Shown piece after piece: positions 43,065 to 55,094 of a DNA stretch of 64,000 nucleotides. Origin of the DNA: Misgurnus anguillicaudatus (Eukaryota > Chordata > Actinopteri > Cypriniformes > Cobitidae); NCBI RefSeq assembly GCF_027580225.2, contig NC_073354.2, forward strand, positions 11,322,001-11,386,000, read 5' to 3'. The position numbers and the translations under genes are program-made. The notes beneath the pieces were generated by a model that was not told the origin of the DNA, made no database searches, and worked only from the letters and a program-made list of their open reading frames with translations. Every line of letters begins with the position of its first letter. Within the stretch, counting starts at the first letter, position 1.

Positions 43065-43520
43065 ACACTGTAAAAAATACTTTGCTGCCTTAAAATGTTT
43101 TGTTAAAGGCGGAGTCCATGATGTTTGAAAGCCAATGTTGATATTTGAAATCACCTAAACAAACACGCCACTACCCCAATAGAATCTGGACCTTCTGTTG
43201 ATAGACCCGCCCCATACATACGCAACCCGGCATTTGAGTAAGTGTGCATTATAAGTGTGTTTTGGTAGTCGGCCCGTCTCCTTTTCCAACGCGTTTTTCA
43301 AACATCGTGGACTCCGCCTTCAAATCAACTCAGATTTACAAGTCATGTGATGAGTTGAGTTGTCACAACTTATAAAATATAGTTGAGAAAAGTCAACTTA
43401 ATTTTATAAGTTATAACAACTCATCTCTAGTCAAGATAAATAATAGTAAGTTGAAATGACTTGTAAATCCGACTTGATTGAACAAAAATTTTTAAGGCAG
43501 CAAAGTATTTTTTACAGTGT
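43065..43520. mobile_element. Foldback MITE with ACACTGTAAAAAATAC ends
   Basis: Starts ACACTGTAAAAAATACTTTG and ends with the inverse. The inner parts are also palindromic: the ATTTACAAGTCAT word in the left half faces ATGACTTGTAAAT in the right. It is interrupted in its left arm by a second element (43107-43319). Confidence 0.75.
43103..43323. mobile_element. Nested TTAA-type MITE (213 bp)
   Basis: 43107-43319 begins AGGCGGAGTCCATGATGTTTG and ends with its near-inverse; it is flanked by TTAA at the left and TCAA at the right. The undisturbed opposite arm of the host palindrome (43478-43492) shows the same sequence without the insert. Confidence 0.7.
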
Positions 43521-43753
43521 AGTGTTTACACACAAAACCTAAATATTGCAGGTATGATAAAATTGACAGGACATTTCGGAAACGTGCTCTAAGCAGCCAA
43601 TCACAATTGCCAAGGCCAGCTTGCCAGAATAGACTGAACTTTTCAGAAGGAGGGATACAACAGAGCACTTGAGACAGAGGGGCGAAAATTTACAGTATAG
43701 TGTAAATCATAGCAAACCCCAAAAAACTAAATCAGGACTTTGTAAGCCCCCTT

Positions 43754-44373
43754 TAAAGGGACATTCCGCTTTTTTTAATATGCTCATTTTCCAGCTCCAC
43801 TAGAGTTAAACATTTGATTCTTACTGTTTTGAAATCCATTCAGCCGATCTCCGGGTCTGGTGCTAGCACTTTAAGCATAGCTTAGCACAATCCATTGAAT
43901 CTGATTAGACCATTAGCATCGCGTTAAAAATATCCAAAGAGTTTGGATATTTTTCGTATTTAAAACTTGACTCTTCCCAAAAATAGTCCCCTTGGTTACT
44001 TTCAATACCAGGGGACTATTTTCGGGCAATGTGTAATATCACTATGCAGTCCTTGATTATTACGCCAAAATGAGAATATAGTTCCTAGCCATATCTGCCT
44101 AGAAAATCACAACTTTTAATTTTCTATCGGTCTTAGTACACAATGTGACTACAGAAGAGTAAAGTTTTAAATAGAAAAAATATTGAAACTCTTTGGTTAT
44201 ATTTAGCGCGATGCTAATGGTCTAATCAGATTCAATGGATTGTGCTAAGCTATGCTAAAAGTGCTCGCACCAGACCCAGAGATCGGCTGAATGGATTCCA
44301 AAATGGTAAAAATCAAATGTTTAACTCTGGGGGATTTGGAAAATAAGCATATTTTCAAAAAAGTGGAATGTCT
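43754..44373. mobile_element. Foldback MITE, ~620 bp
   Basis: The ends are TAAAGGGACATTCC and GGAATGTCT. Long inverse arms carry CCATTGAATCTGATTAGACC (left) and its complement (right), plus GAGTTAAACATTTGATT and its complement. The centre lies near 44060. Confidence 0.75.
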
Positions 44374-44390
44374 AACTATTTGCAAGATAT

Positions 44391-44626
44391 GGGGTGGTTT
44401 CCTGGACAGGGCTAGTCCCAGACTAAAATGCATGTATGAGCTGTTTTAATTTTTAAAACAACTTACACTCACATATCTTAACATATATTAGTGCCATTGT
44501 TTTGTCTCAAGCTGCACATCAGTAATGTTTTTTTCAAATATATGTTTGTAAAAACTACTTAAATGTAATAAAATATTTAAGGCCTATTCTTAAATTAATC
44601 TAAACCCTTTCTGGGAAACTGCCCCG
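44391..44626. mobile_element. GGGGTGGTTTCC-type MITE, complete copy
   Basis: Begins GGGGTGGTTTCCTGGACAGG and ends TTTCTGGGAAACTGCCCC, inverted ends of about 20 bp with mismatches. It supplies the empty-site reference for the interrupted copy at 15855-16178. Confidence 0.65.
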
Positions 44627-46300
44627 ACATTTAGTAGTCATGACTACTTTAATAATATTTTAAAACTTCATAGTCACTGGTAAGTTTTTATTTTTGGATT
44701 AAGGAAAAATATGCTCAGACATTCTTTTAAATAATTATTGGGGGAACTATTCCTTAAAAAGCTTCTATAGCTAATAGATAAACCTTTAAAGATTCCATTC
44801 AAAACAAAATAGGTTTGTAGGAATTGTGGGTGAAAAGTTAAAAAGTAGTAACATTCACATGTGATCTGCTCTTACATAAGGTGTTGACCCGACACAGCAC
44901 ATGTGTGGAAAGTAAGATATTTGTGACAAGCTTTCAAAGTCAAACTCCAAGCAAAATTTCCTGAGGCTCAGTAGTGCTGAAGAATAGATCTCCACAGCGT
45001 GAGCATATTCTGTTACCCAATACACACTTGGCAAGAGAAGAAGAAAATTGCCCACCCCAAACTTGGCAGCTTAGCATAGCTTTCCACAATCAGCAGTGCC
45101 AATTTCTTTTAAAGCAATATTCATCCAAAAGCATTCAAGATAGTGTCTCAACTTCAGGCCTTGTAATAGCAGCCTCTGGGCTAGTGCTATCATTATTGTT
45201 CAGACAGATATATTTATATGAAAGGGCTGAAGATGTTTCTAAGCCGCTTAAGTTTATCCAGAATTTAAAAAAATATATATTTTCCAACAGAGAATTAATT
45301 TTTTTATCTAATTTCAAGATAAGCAAAGAAATTTTAATAGTATTTAACTACTGTATATAAAACAGTTAAAGGTCACATGCTGTTTTTGCTAATCTCATGT
45401 TAATCTTGATTACCTAGTATTACATCCTTCATATATCCACAGAGTCTTTAGTTTTATCAAATTTATCAGTCCAGATCTGTTGTGCTGCTACTTTCCGAAA
45501 AAGGCAGAGATCCTGTAGGCGTACCGCGGGCGGAGCAAGGCATGAGCAAGCAACACACACAAAACATTACCCCACTATCTCTGGATAACTTATGATTCAC
45601 TACATGTTCATGTTGTTTACATTATATGCACTTATGCACCGATTCCCATTAAAACCCAAACATTTGATAAATTTTTACCTACGATTTATGACCTGGTTGG
45701 GACCACCCCATTTTAACGAAATCCATCATTAAACAAACACACACGCACAACTCCCCTGTTACCCCAGATAAACAAACTACATAAATTGTTCCCATAATGC
45801 TGGTTTCTTTGGGAAGCTGAACAAGCTTAAATTTTCCTCACAAACAAAAACACACTTCTTTGATGATGTTGATTTCCTATCAGCTCTCGGTTGGTGTGTG
45901 CGTGTGCTATTCCAGTAGAAGTGCCCATATAAGGACTTCCACTGTACGTACAGCACTGCTTACACAACAGATTCAGTAGTCCAAAAAAGAAACTTTCCGA
46001 AACTTGTACCAACACCGACAAAGTGCATTCGACACAGAAATACTGTGTATTATTCATACATTCAAATGGTTCTTTTAAGCTTTGCCCATCTTGAGCAACT
46101 TAATGAGTCGAAGATGCATGAAATACCAATTAGACCCGCCCCCATTAATGTCATTTTGTCACTTGCGGTATCATAGTGCACATTCTCTGACATTACTTCT
46201 CATAAAACATATACTTATTTCTTAATTATCTTAAAACGTAACATTCTTTTTGACTAAGTTTGAAACTCTTGACTAAACTGCTTCTCGTGATAAATGGTTT
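44627..46300. other. No supported gene
   Basis: The largest frame (44974-45360, plus, 128 codons) has no recognised domain and lies in sequence of unremarkable composition. The part around 45145-45260 is non-repetitive and could be conserved non-coding DNA; this is not shown by the sequence alone. Confidence 0.35.
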
Positions 46301-46680
46301 AATCTTTAAAGGGGCGGTGAATTTGTTGATTTTATTGTTTTATACTGTTGTCTGAGGTCTACTTATGATGTTTGCGTGGTTTTTACATTCAAAAACATCA
46401 AAAGCAATAAGTAATAGGCTATTTTGTTACATGGATTAGTGACTCTCTGGAGAAATGGTTCGTTTGTTTGAAGGGGCGGGCCGCACTGAAGACCTGGACG
46501 TAAACGCCCACTGCTATGATTGGATAGCTTCATTCCCCTGTCATTACACGTGGGGAAATGTTTTAAAAACATTAATGTGATAAAAATAGCAGCCGAACAC
46601 AAATATGTTTGAGCCACAAAAGATTCTGGGTGCTAAAGATGATACACATAAATGACAATACGTAGAAACAAAAGTCGACG

Positions 46681-46943
46681 TGACTAAATTACTGTATACA
46701 ACACAGTAAGCGCGCATCAGAATCTAAACTGCGGCTGATAAATCCTTATCAATAACTTTGTATATTTCTATTGTTCTTGTGAGATTGCGCTTACATACAC
46801 GTAACGTTACATACCACAGTTATATGATAAAAATAAGCTTTGTTGAGTGTTTGACCTTTCAAACGCAACTCGCCTAAATTACCGTATACAACACAGTAAA
46901 CGGGCATCAGAATCTAAACTGCGGCTGATAAATCCTTCCTTAT
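46681..46943. repeat. ~190-bp tandem duplication inside the element
   Basis: CTAAATTACTGTATACAACA at 46684 is repeated as CTAAATTACCGTATACAACA at 46874, each followed by CATCAGAATCTAAACTGCGG. The second unit is cut by the hAT insertion at 46944 and resumes at 48405. Confidence 0.75.
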
Positions 46944-48404
46944 CAGGGCCGGCCCTGGCCAATTTGCTGCCCTAGGCAAGATTTCACCTGGTGCCATTTA
47001 GAATCACAGAATCAAAATTGTGTTCCAATAATTTTGTTCATAAACTTACACAGAAACAAACTGCACAGCTTTGTCTTGTTTTTCTTTATTTTGAAAATAT
47101 TTTGTAAACACACACAAACACACATGGACGCACATGCACACATACACACAATACCCTGTTACTCAGGCATTTGATCTTGACATTGTTAAAATCTTGTCTT
47201 TTTTACACTGTACATTTAACTTAAAATATTTAATTTTGTACAAGAAAACAGCAGTTATTAATGAATTATTAGTAGCATATTATAGTGTCTCGGGAGATTG
47301 TGCTCGATGTTAAATAGCTTTGTGGCGAAGCGGCAGTTTAAAATATAAACCCAGAATTCAGCCAACGTCAAGAACAAGAAAAAAACAATAAGGCCAAAAC
47401 GCGGGATTTAAATTACGTTACACGGACCATGGTTTAAATTTAAATGTTTCTGGACAAAAATACCAACTTTGTCTGGTATTAATAAGCTGCACATTGGAGT
47501 GCTGGCTGCTCCCCGCGGTGCTGAAGACACGTGATGGCACATATGCACAGATATTTACGTGCAATCTATTGGAAAGCGGAGGAGTCATTAGTTGGGTTAG
47601 TAAAATAACGAAATACTAGCTTTTTAAATAGAAGAATTTTTTTTAAAGAGATATATTTTTTAAAAAAGTTTAAAAGTGCACAACTCTTCTCAAGGGGAAG
47701 AAAGCTGTACTTTCCCCCTTCCGTGCAACCTATCGGAAAGCGCAGATGAGTTAGTTGGGTTAGTAAAAGAATGAAATTATAGATTTAAGTACAAAATAGT
47801 ATTTATATAAAGAGAAAAATTGAAATAAAAAAGTGCTGAACTCTTCTTAAGTGGAAGTAATAAAGTAAAATAACGAATAATAATTATATAATAACGAATA
47901 ATAGTTTCCAATAGGTTGCACGTAAATATCTGTGCATGTGCCACCAGTACTCCGTCCGAGCGCGTCTTCAGCACTACGGCCAGCACTCCAATGCGCAGCT
48001 TATTAATACCAAACAAAATGAACATGTTAGTATTTCTTTGCAGAAACATTGAAATTTAAACATGGTCTGTGTAACATTATGTAAATTCCGCGTCTCTGTC
48101 TGATTGTTGTTTCCGTTTTCTTGTTCTTGACGTTCGCTGAATTCCGGGTTTATATTTTAAACTGCCGCTTCAGTGCAGTATAGCCACAGAGCTATTTAAC
48201 AGCATGATCTTCCGAGATACTATGCTACTAATAATTCATTAATAACTGCTGTTTTCTTGTACAAAATTAAATATTTATAGTTAAATGTTTATATACATAT
48301 ATTAAAAAAATATATAATTTGGGTGCACGGATGCCCCAAGGGGTCGGCGGCGCACTTAGCATTTGCCTATTCCGCCTATGCCCAGGGCCGGCCCTGTTCC
48401 TTAT
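46936..48404. mobile_element. hAT foldback element, 1453 bp, with ~400-450-bp arms
   Basis: The element 46944-48396 starts and ends with CAGGGCCGGCCCTG and is flanked by a perfect 8-bp duplication TTCCTTAT (46936-46943 and 48397-48404). Inside, about 47195-47640 is the inverse of about 47840-48290: for example TTCTTGACGTTCGC faces GCCAACGTCAAGAAC, and AAACTGCCGCTTC faces GAAGCGGCAGTTT. It has hAT termini but no transposase. Its transcript would fold into a several-hundred-bp hairpin. Confidence 0.85.
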
Positions 48405-49263
48405 CACTACCTTTGTATATTTCTACCTTTAAATTACAGTCGTATTGTTAAGTGTTGCACCTTTATTAATCGATTAATGTTTTTAGTAAATTAAAACAGT
48501 CAAACAAACGTGTTTAGACACGGATGTTACAACAGGACATATCAAGCAATCTCTTCTAACAAAGCAATAGTGAAATGCAGTAACTTTAATAAAGTAAAAT
48601 GTCTTGCTGTGTATACTGCAGCTGTGTCATTGTTGTCAGATCCAATATAAGTGGTGCTTTTAATCACAGTCTCTCTGCAAATCCAGCATCGACTTCTTTA
48701 CAAATGAATCCATGTACACAAAGTTAACAAACACTCCCAACACGAGCTGGAACTTCTTCAAAAGCAAACTTTATCCATGCATTCCTAATGTTATGTTCCA
48801 AGCCTCCGAATTAAAGTATTTAGCTTCTGTGTTGTTCCCACGCGGTTCTTCCACAACCGAAAATGCGTTTCCATGGTTTGTCTATCATAACAGATCACCG
48901 CGTCAAAATAAAAGTCTCTCCGAATTTTTTTTATTTAAAAGTCATTTTGGTTACATTTGTCAATCTTTAAAGACATGTTTACTTGTTGAGACACACGTGT
49001 GTCACGCGAAGCTGTGGGCGGGGCTACAAAAGTGGTGGTTGTATTTGGCTATGGGAGGTGCTTCAATTCTACTTTGACGTCATACTTTTCCAAATTCCAC
49101 AATCCCTTGTAATACTGGCTTGGTGCCAAAAACTGTTATATTTCAGTAGCACAGACGTTTTCAGTTCTGAAACTTGCAGGATGTTCATTTAAGTATAATG
49201 ACCTCTTATATAACAAATTATCAAGTTTAAATTGAGTATTTGATTCACCGCTCCTTTAATCTT

Positions 49264-50603
49264 AACTGTTTGAAATTACTTTTTTATTGTAGACAAAATA
49301 TAATTGTTCCAAGATATTAATTTATTTTAATTGCAAAACTACATTTCTATTAAAAATATATTTTTAAAATAAATGGACAAAAGAATGAAGAATAAGCTGC
49401 CAATGAGACCTTAGAATAGATAGAAATTCTGTCGGTATTGAATACATTTTTTAATTTAAAGCAGAAAAGATTAGAGCAATGTTGACCACATGTGAACACA
49501 AAGTTGACTATAGAAGAAGTCATCACTATTTTTGGCTATTTGATTTTTCAGATAGTGTCTCTAGTGTTGGAGTGTATGAACAGTTTGACAACTTACCCAT
49601 GTGACAACTTACCCCGCTCTCCCTACTGTAGGGTTCTGCAGGGTAAAAGTCTAGAAAAAAATGAGCTTTTGTATAAATGTGTCTACTGATATAAATGATG
49701 TAAAAACATCAGCAAGTCTAAAAACCCACCTGTAACAGGTTCACATCTACAGCAGACATAACCTCTTCGTCCAAAAATATCAGAGAACTGCTTGTGTACA
49801 TAAACATACACGCCTATAAACATTAGTTACATAAAGCTCACATTATTTCATTTCAGCAAGTAAAAATGTCAATGGTCACATTATCATTATTCCGATTTAA
49901 AGGAATGCAAACATAACTCCAAATGGCCAGTAACTTTTAACAGTAACATCTTATTTACCTGCCAAAGTTTGCTCACATTTGGGGGATGGTGAGTGAAATT
50001 TGGAGGTTGTTTCATATCTGTCTATCAATACCTATTAAACCTTGCATTTACAGCAGTTTAGAAACTTGGCACTAGAATTGATTTTTACCTCTTTTCATAC
50101 AGTAACCTTCCACTGAACCTGTGCATTGTGCACATTCACATGTGTGTGACTAAAACTGTATTCTCTTCTTTATGTGTAGTGTTTATGTGCACATCTTCAC
50201 ACGTGTGTGACTTTGTTTTGGTTTCTTTTTCCCCTGCCGCTGTGCTCTGCATTCTCTCCTGCTAAAGGACGGGATGTGATTGTGTTTTGTGGTTGACTCT
50301 GGGCTTGTTATCTTTTCCTGAACCTTGCTTGGTTTACTCGGGGACAAGATGGTGATGTGAGATAAGAGAGTCTTTTTATTATACAGATAAAATTGAAGTT
50401 TAGACATTGTAAACATCTTAGCAAAACATTTTCACTTATGAAGGATTTACATAAACAGTAAATGGGATCTTTTAACCCTATAAATATAATTCATAAAATG
50501 TTTTTAGTCTGATTTACAAAGTAAAATAAATGCAGCTATTAGACTTTTTGTTCTACAGAAAATCTTGAAATTCATAAAATCTTTTAAATATGTGGCCCAG
50601 GCT
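49264..50603. other. No recognised feature
   Basis: AT-rich; short frames without domains. Confidence 0.45.
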
Positions 50604-50780
50604 GTGAAATCCAGGCTAAAGGCTCATAATCTAATTTTAGAGATAATGGCATCAAAGTTTAATTTTACTCATTGATTTCACATTGTTTTCAATTTTTGAC
50701 ATGACTCAGTCAATATTAAAGATATCAAAGGTTACATTTTAACAGAATGTTCTTTACATTATGATTTTATGTAGAAAACT
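50604..50780. repeat. Uninterrupted copy of the GTGAAATCCAGG repeat (empty site)
   Basis: Related to 14505-14594 plus 15685-15770: CTGTGAAATCCAGGCT, GACTCAGTCAATATTAA and GATTTTATGTAGAAAAC in the same order. It has a single TTAA (50716-50719) where the other copy carries a 1090-bp element. Its right end is lost at the start of the next foldback. Confidence 0.7.
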
Positions 50781-51302
50781 GTAGATCAAAAAAATATTGG
50801 TAACACTTGAAAGGGTGTTCATAAGACTGACATAACACCTTCATAATCATGACATGATACGTGCTATGAACATAAAGGAGATTTTATGCATGTTTATGAC
50901 AACTGTCATTAAGTGTCATTTGTTCAATTGTGTCATTTTAAATGCAAAGAGGACATTGTTTGAGATGTCTTTGTTATGACAACTTGACACTAACCAATAC
51001 ATCATAACTAGTCATGAGAACTTGACATTATCAAGACAACATAACTGACCACTTTTACCAGTGATACAAATATAATTTGTCATTAAAATGTCATTAAGTG
51101 TTAATACCTTTTCATATAGTTTTATAACAGCGTCATGAATATTTTTCTTGACCTCAACTAAAATGGTACAAATAAAATTTATCATTAAAATGTTATTAAG
51201 TGTAACTACTCTGTCAAATAGTTTTATAACAAAATCATGAATATTCTTGAATTCATAATGTTTTTTTTAAGTTTCCTTCATTGTTTAACAAATACAATCC
51301 AT

Positions 51303-51330
51303 CATTCAATAATAATAATAATAATAATAA
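51303..51330. repeat. (AAT)n microsatellite at the left edge of the tandem insert
   Basis: Seven to eight AAT/TAA units. Shorter AAT runs occur at the junction of the two 3-kb units (54342-54352) and at the right edge (57424-57440), so every unit border lies in the same trinucleotide repeat. Confidence 0.85.
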
Positions 51331-52000
51331 CTAGAAAATGCATTTCGGGACGAACTGCAAAAGTGTGCTTGCTCTGGTGCCGCCGATTTAGTTTGTGCAT
51401 CCTCACATTGGAGTCCCAAGTTCATGTACAAAGTTTGGTTTCAATACGTGAAAGCGTTCCTGAGATAAACTACTTCCTGTTTTGGCGGCGTCGACGCACA
51501 TTTAGCTTTTGCGGTTAACTTATTTACTCACTTAAGTACACATAACCAAAAGTTTATAATATGGAATATAACATTGTTTTATGCAGTTTTTTGTCAATGC
51601 TAATTATTTCACGACCTCTATTTAAACTATAACCGCCATTTTAATAGCTGGCAAACATTAGGCTAGCTTCTAATAAGAGAAATTATACTTTTAGATTTCG
51701 TCAGGGCAGTAAAATCAGGTGTATGTTTGTCAGCGCGATACGCATGCAGTGATGCAGGTGCTGGGCTGTGAGCGATGGGCGATTAACTTACTATCTGTCT
51801 GATTATTTAGGCTTCAACGTGGCAAACTCAGCCTAGATTCATGAAGATTTTAACAGAGGTGGAAAGAGTAGCCAAAAACTTTACTGAAGTTAAAGTAACT
51901 AAATAAATAATTACTCAAGTAGAAGTAAAAAGTATGCAATGAAAATAATACTCAAGTAGCGAGTTAGTAGTTACTCATGAAAAAATAAATCTAGATATAT

Positions 52001-52006
52001 GCACAC

Positions 52007-52078
<72 letters not shown>

Positions 52079-52080
52079 GC
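52001..52080. repeat. (CA)n microsatellite, copy 1
   Basis: About 80 bp of CA repeats with GCGCGC interruptions. Confidence 0.95.
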
Positions 52081-53559
52081 AGTGCCCTCCATAAGTATCA
52101 GAACAATAAAGACAAGATTTTTCTGTTTGATGTGGAGACCAGAAATTGGTAAGATAAATATCAGTATACCAGAAGTTTAGAATGTCACATTTTATTAACC
52201 TTTGTTTATGTTTCAACACATACATGCTTTAACAACAAAGAACAACAGCATTAAATGCTGACTTATGTGTATTGTACACAAATGCACATAAGTGAATCAA
52301 ACTGATCCTACATATTTTATGCTTTTCATGTGTAAACAATCAGGACACAGAGCTCAGTGCCCATTAAAAAAAATAATGCGACAGATTCTGTACTTTTGTC
52401 TCATGTTCATCTTTTAATGTTTAGACATTTCTTGACTCCACAGCAAACAGAAGAATACTTATGAAGGGCATTTCTACAGTATGTGTAAAACTGCAACATA
52501 CACCAACAGTATACAGAAAAATGTAGCTTGTAGCTGAAATATCAGACAAGTAAACTGACAACAGTTTTGTATATGTATAAAGTTGGAATCTCCTAAGATG
52601 GTCTGAGGACATTGACAGTTTACACTTAGACAAAACTCATGTTTTCTTACGTTGTCATGTCACGTGTGTTTTGTGAGAATCACTTACATCATACAGTACA
52701 TTAAACAGCGAATCAGACGTCAATCATCGATGGATTTTCTTCAATCTGTGCTACAGTGTTTCTGGAGGTTGCACGCGTTTAACTGTGTCTGACGACGAAC
52801 AGGTCGGCGGTCGCGCGTATGTAATGGCGGGTACATGTGTGAAGTTTTGCTTTTAGTTAAAAGATTGGTAAATTCATTTCCACGTCACCCAACACTGGTT
52901 ATATTCTGCGTGTTTCTACATAGGTTACGAGTAAAACAGCTTCGGACGATTCCGTGTTTGAAGCGATCTGAACAATTCATTCAAACTGATTCGCGAACCA
53001 CTTTAAAACATTTGGCCCATTCGCTTTGTAAAGAGTCGACTCAAAAGACTCATTTATTTGCAACACTGTGTAATGAAAACGACTCAAATGAGTCATTAAT
53101 CCGCGAATGCGCCAGAAACACAAGATAGCAATTTAAAAATAAAATACAAATTTCGTAATTAATTAAAATACCGATGCCAAACGATCACTGCTACCCGAGG
53201 ACGCGAAACTGACGTCTTTACAAACTAATACTTTTACAATGTATTACATTGATGAAAAAGGGAATTAAACTTGTTATTCCATATATCACTGAAATAAAAC
53301 AAAGGGATTAAAATATGTCTGAATCATATAATTCCTACCTGTATGTGAAAATGCACGTTCTCCAGAGAGCTCGCGTTGATTCAAGCATTCAGAATATAAA
53401 ATCCATTTGCAGTTTTGCGTCCGAAACCGCATACTGTATAGTGAATAAGATGAAGTTTTAGGATTTTAAAAATATGTATCCAGGAGTCTGTCCATATACG
53501 ATACGAAGCTTGAGTGGCAGCCGAGGTTACTGAGTCCTCCACGGGCTCGCAGCAGAGTC

Positions 53560-53706
53560 TCAGGCTGTGGCCTCTTCTCCGGGCTTCTCTGCTTTCTCTT
53601 CCTCAGCTCTTCGCTGTATTGTGGCTCTTAAAGGAACACCAGATTCTCTCAACAGCTCTTTTAAATTCCATTTTGCCATTTTAACATTAAAACTACATCC
53701 CGCCAT
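53560..53706 (-). pseudogene. Short frame of the 3-kb unit, copy 1, cut by a stop
   Basis: Minus frame from the ATG at 53706, 48 codons. It aligns with the frame in copy 2 but ends early at TGA (plus-strand TCA at 53560-53562), where copy 2 has TCA. The protein start is MAGCSFNVKMAKWN and the body is rich in Arg, Glu and Lys. Read with copy 2, this looks like a nonsense-mutated twin. Confidence 0.4.
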
Positions 53707-55028
53707 TGTTATTCAAACTTTTCCACGGAGCAATAGCCTGTTAGCTTAGCTTCTAAAGATGGCTGCCGCTATCTTTACATTCTGTCTAAAAAACACGTTT
53801 GAACGTAAAGGCTGCCCTCTACTGGTAAAGGCTAATGACATTTTTTAATTTTACACAGGTTTTAATTGGACATTTTAAAGTGAAAATAACATAATATAGA
53901 CATGTTTCTGCAATGTTTTTTTTTATCTTGGGCATCTTCACATTGGAGTAAAGAGTTCATATAAACATTTTGGTTAATAAATGTTACAGACATATTGAGA
54001 TTTGAACTACTTCCTGTTTTGGCGGCGTTGACGCACATTTAGTTTGGGCTGTGGCGCGCAAACGCTTCCGAAAATCAAAAATCCTTCTAGTAACTTTTGT
54101 GAGGCTCGGTCCAAGGATCGCGTACGTGGAATTTCATGAAGTTTGGACAAAATTTGTGACCTGTGAAACTTTTTTAAGGTTTTGTGTTCTATCCAATATG
54201 GTGGCCGAACGACATGGATCTGTGACTTCATCTTCTCAAGCAACTTACACCGGTACTGCCCGAACATTTTAAAGTTTGAACGGTGTCTCTGCGTCAAACG
54301 GTCTGGTCGCTAGAGCTGGCCAAAAAAATCTACCCGGGAAAAATAATAATAACTAGAAAATGCATTTCGGGACGAACTGCAAAAGTGTGCTTGCTCTGGT
54401 GCCGCCGATTTAGTTTGTGCATCCTCACATTGGAGTCCCAAGTTCATGTACAAAGTTTGGTTTCAATACGTGAAAGCGTTCCTGAGATAAACTACTTCCT
54501 GTTTTGGCGGCGTCGACGCACATTTAGTTTTTGCGGTTAACTTATTTACTCACTTAAGTACACATAACCAAAAGTTTATAATATGGAATATAACATTGTT
54601 TTATGCAGTTTTTTGTCAATGCTAATTATTTCACGACCTCTATTTAAACTACAACCGCCATTTTAATAGCTGGCAAACATTAGGCTAGCTTCTAATAAGA
54701 GAAATTATACTTTTAGATTTCGTCAGGGCAGTAAAATCAGGTGTATGTTTGTCAGCGCGATACGCATGCAGTGGTGCAGGTGCTGGGCTGTGAGCGATGG
54801 GCGATTAACTTACTATCTGTCTGATTATTTAGGCTTCAACGTGGCAAACTCAGCCTAGATTCATGAAGATTTTAACAGAGGTGGAAAGAGTAGCCAAAAA
54901 CTTTACTGAAGTTAAAGTAAAAGTAACTAAATAAATAATTACTCAAGTAGAAGTAAAAAGTATGCAATGAAAATAATACTCAAGTAGCGAGTTACTAGTT
55001 ACTCATGAAAAAATAAATCTAGATATAT

Positions 55029-55092
<64 letters not shown>

Positions 55093-55094
55093 GC
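55029..55094. repeat. (CA)n microsatellite, copy 2
   Basis: CA repeat with a GCGCGCGC interruption, shorter than its counterpart in copy 1. Confidence 0.95.

Larger units (their letters stand above)
46301..49263. mobile_element. DNA transposon with AAAGGGGCGGTGAAT ends, carrying a nested hAT
   Basis: The ends are TAAAGGGGCGGTGAAT at the left and ATTCACCGCTCCTTT at the right. AATCTT is present immediately outside both (46301-46306 and 49258-49263), a plausible target duplication. The span is 2.95 kb, of which 1461 bp is a later hAT insertion plus its duplication, leaving about 1.5 kb of original element. It contains a ~190-bp tandem duplication (starting at about 46681 and 46871). No transposase frame is recognised; the 121-codon frame at 48712-49077 shows no known domain. 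Confidence 0.7.
51331..54352. repeat. 3.02-kb tandem unit, copy 1
   Basis: Begins CTAGAAAATGCATTTCGGGA and ends TCTACCCGGGAAAAATAATA. The next copy starts 3022 bp later. Within the unit, about 51400-51510 and about 53925-54045 are diverged direct repeats of each other (CACATTGGAGT and ACTACTTCCTGTTTTGGCGGCG in both). It also holds a (CA)n run, a CAGTGCCCTCCATAAGTAT word typical of Tc1-type MITE ends just after it, and a short minus-strand frame. The element class is not recognised. Confidence 0.8.

Noticed and set aside
44974..45360. 128-codon plus-strand frame as a host gene
   Set aside because: No domain, no signal for splicing or promoter, ordinary composition; a frame of this length is possible by chance in 64 kb.
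48712..49077. 121-codon frame in the element at 46307-49257 as a transposase fragment
   Set aside because: No DDE-type motif, finger or similarity to any transposase that I can recognise.
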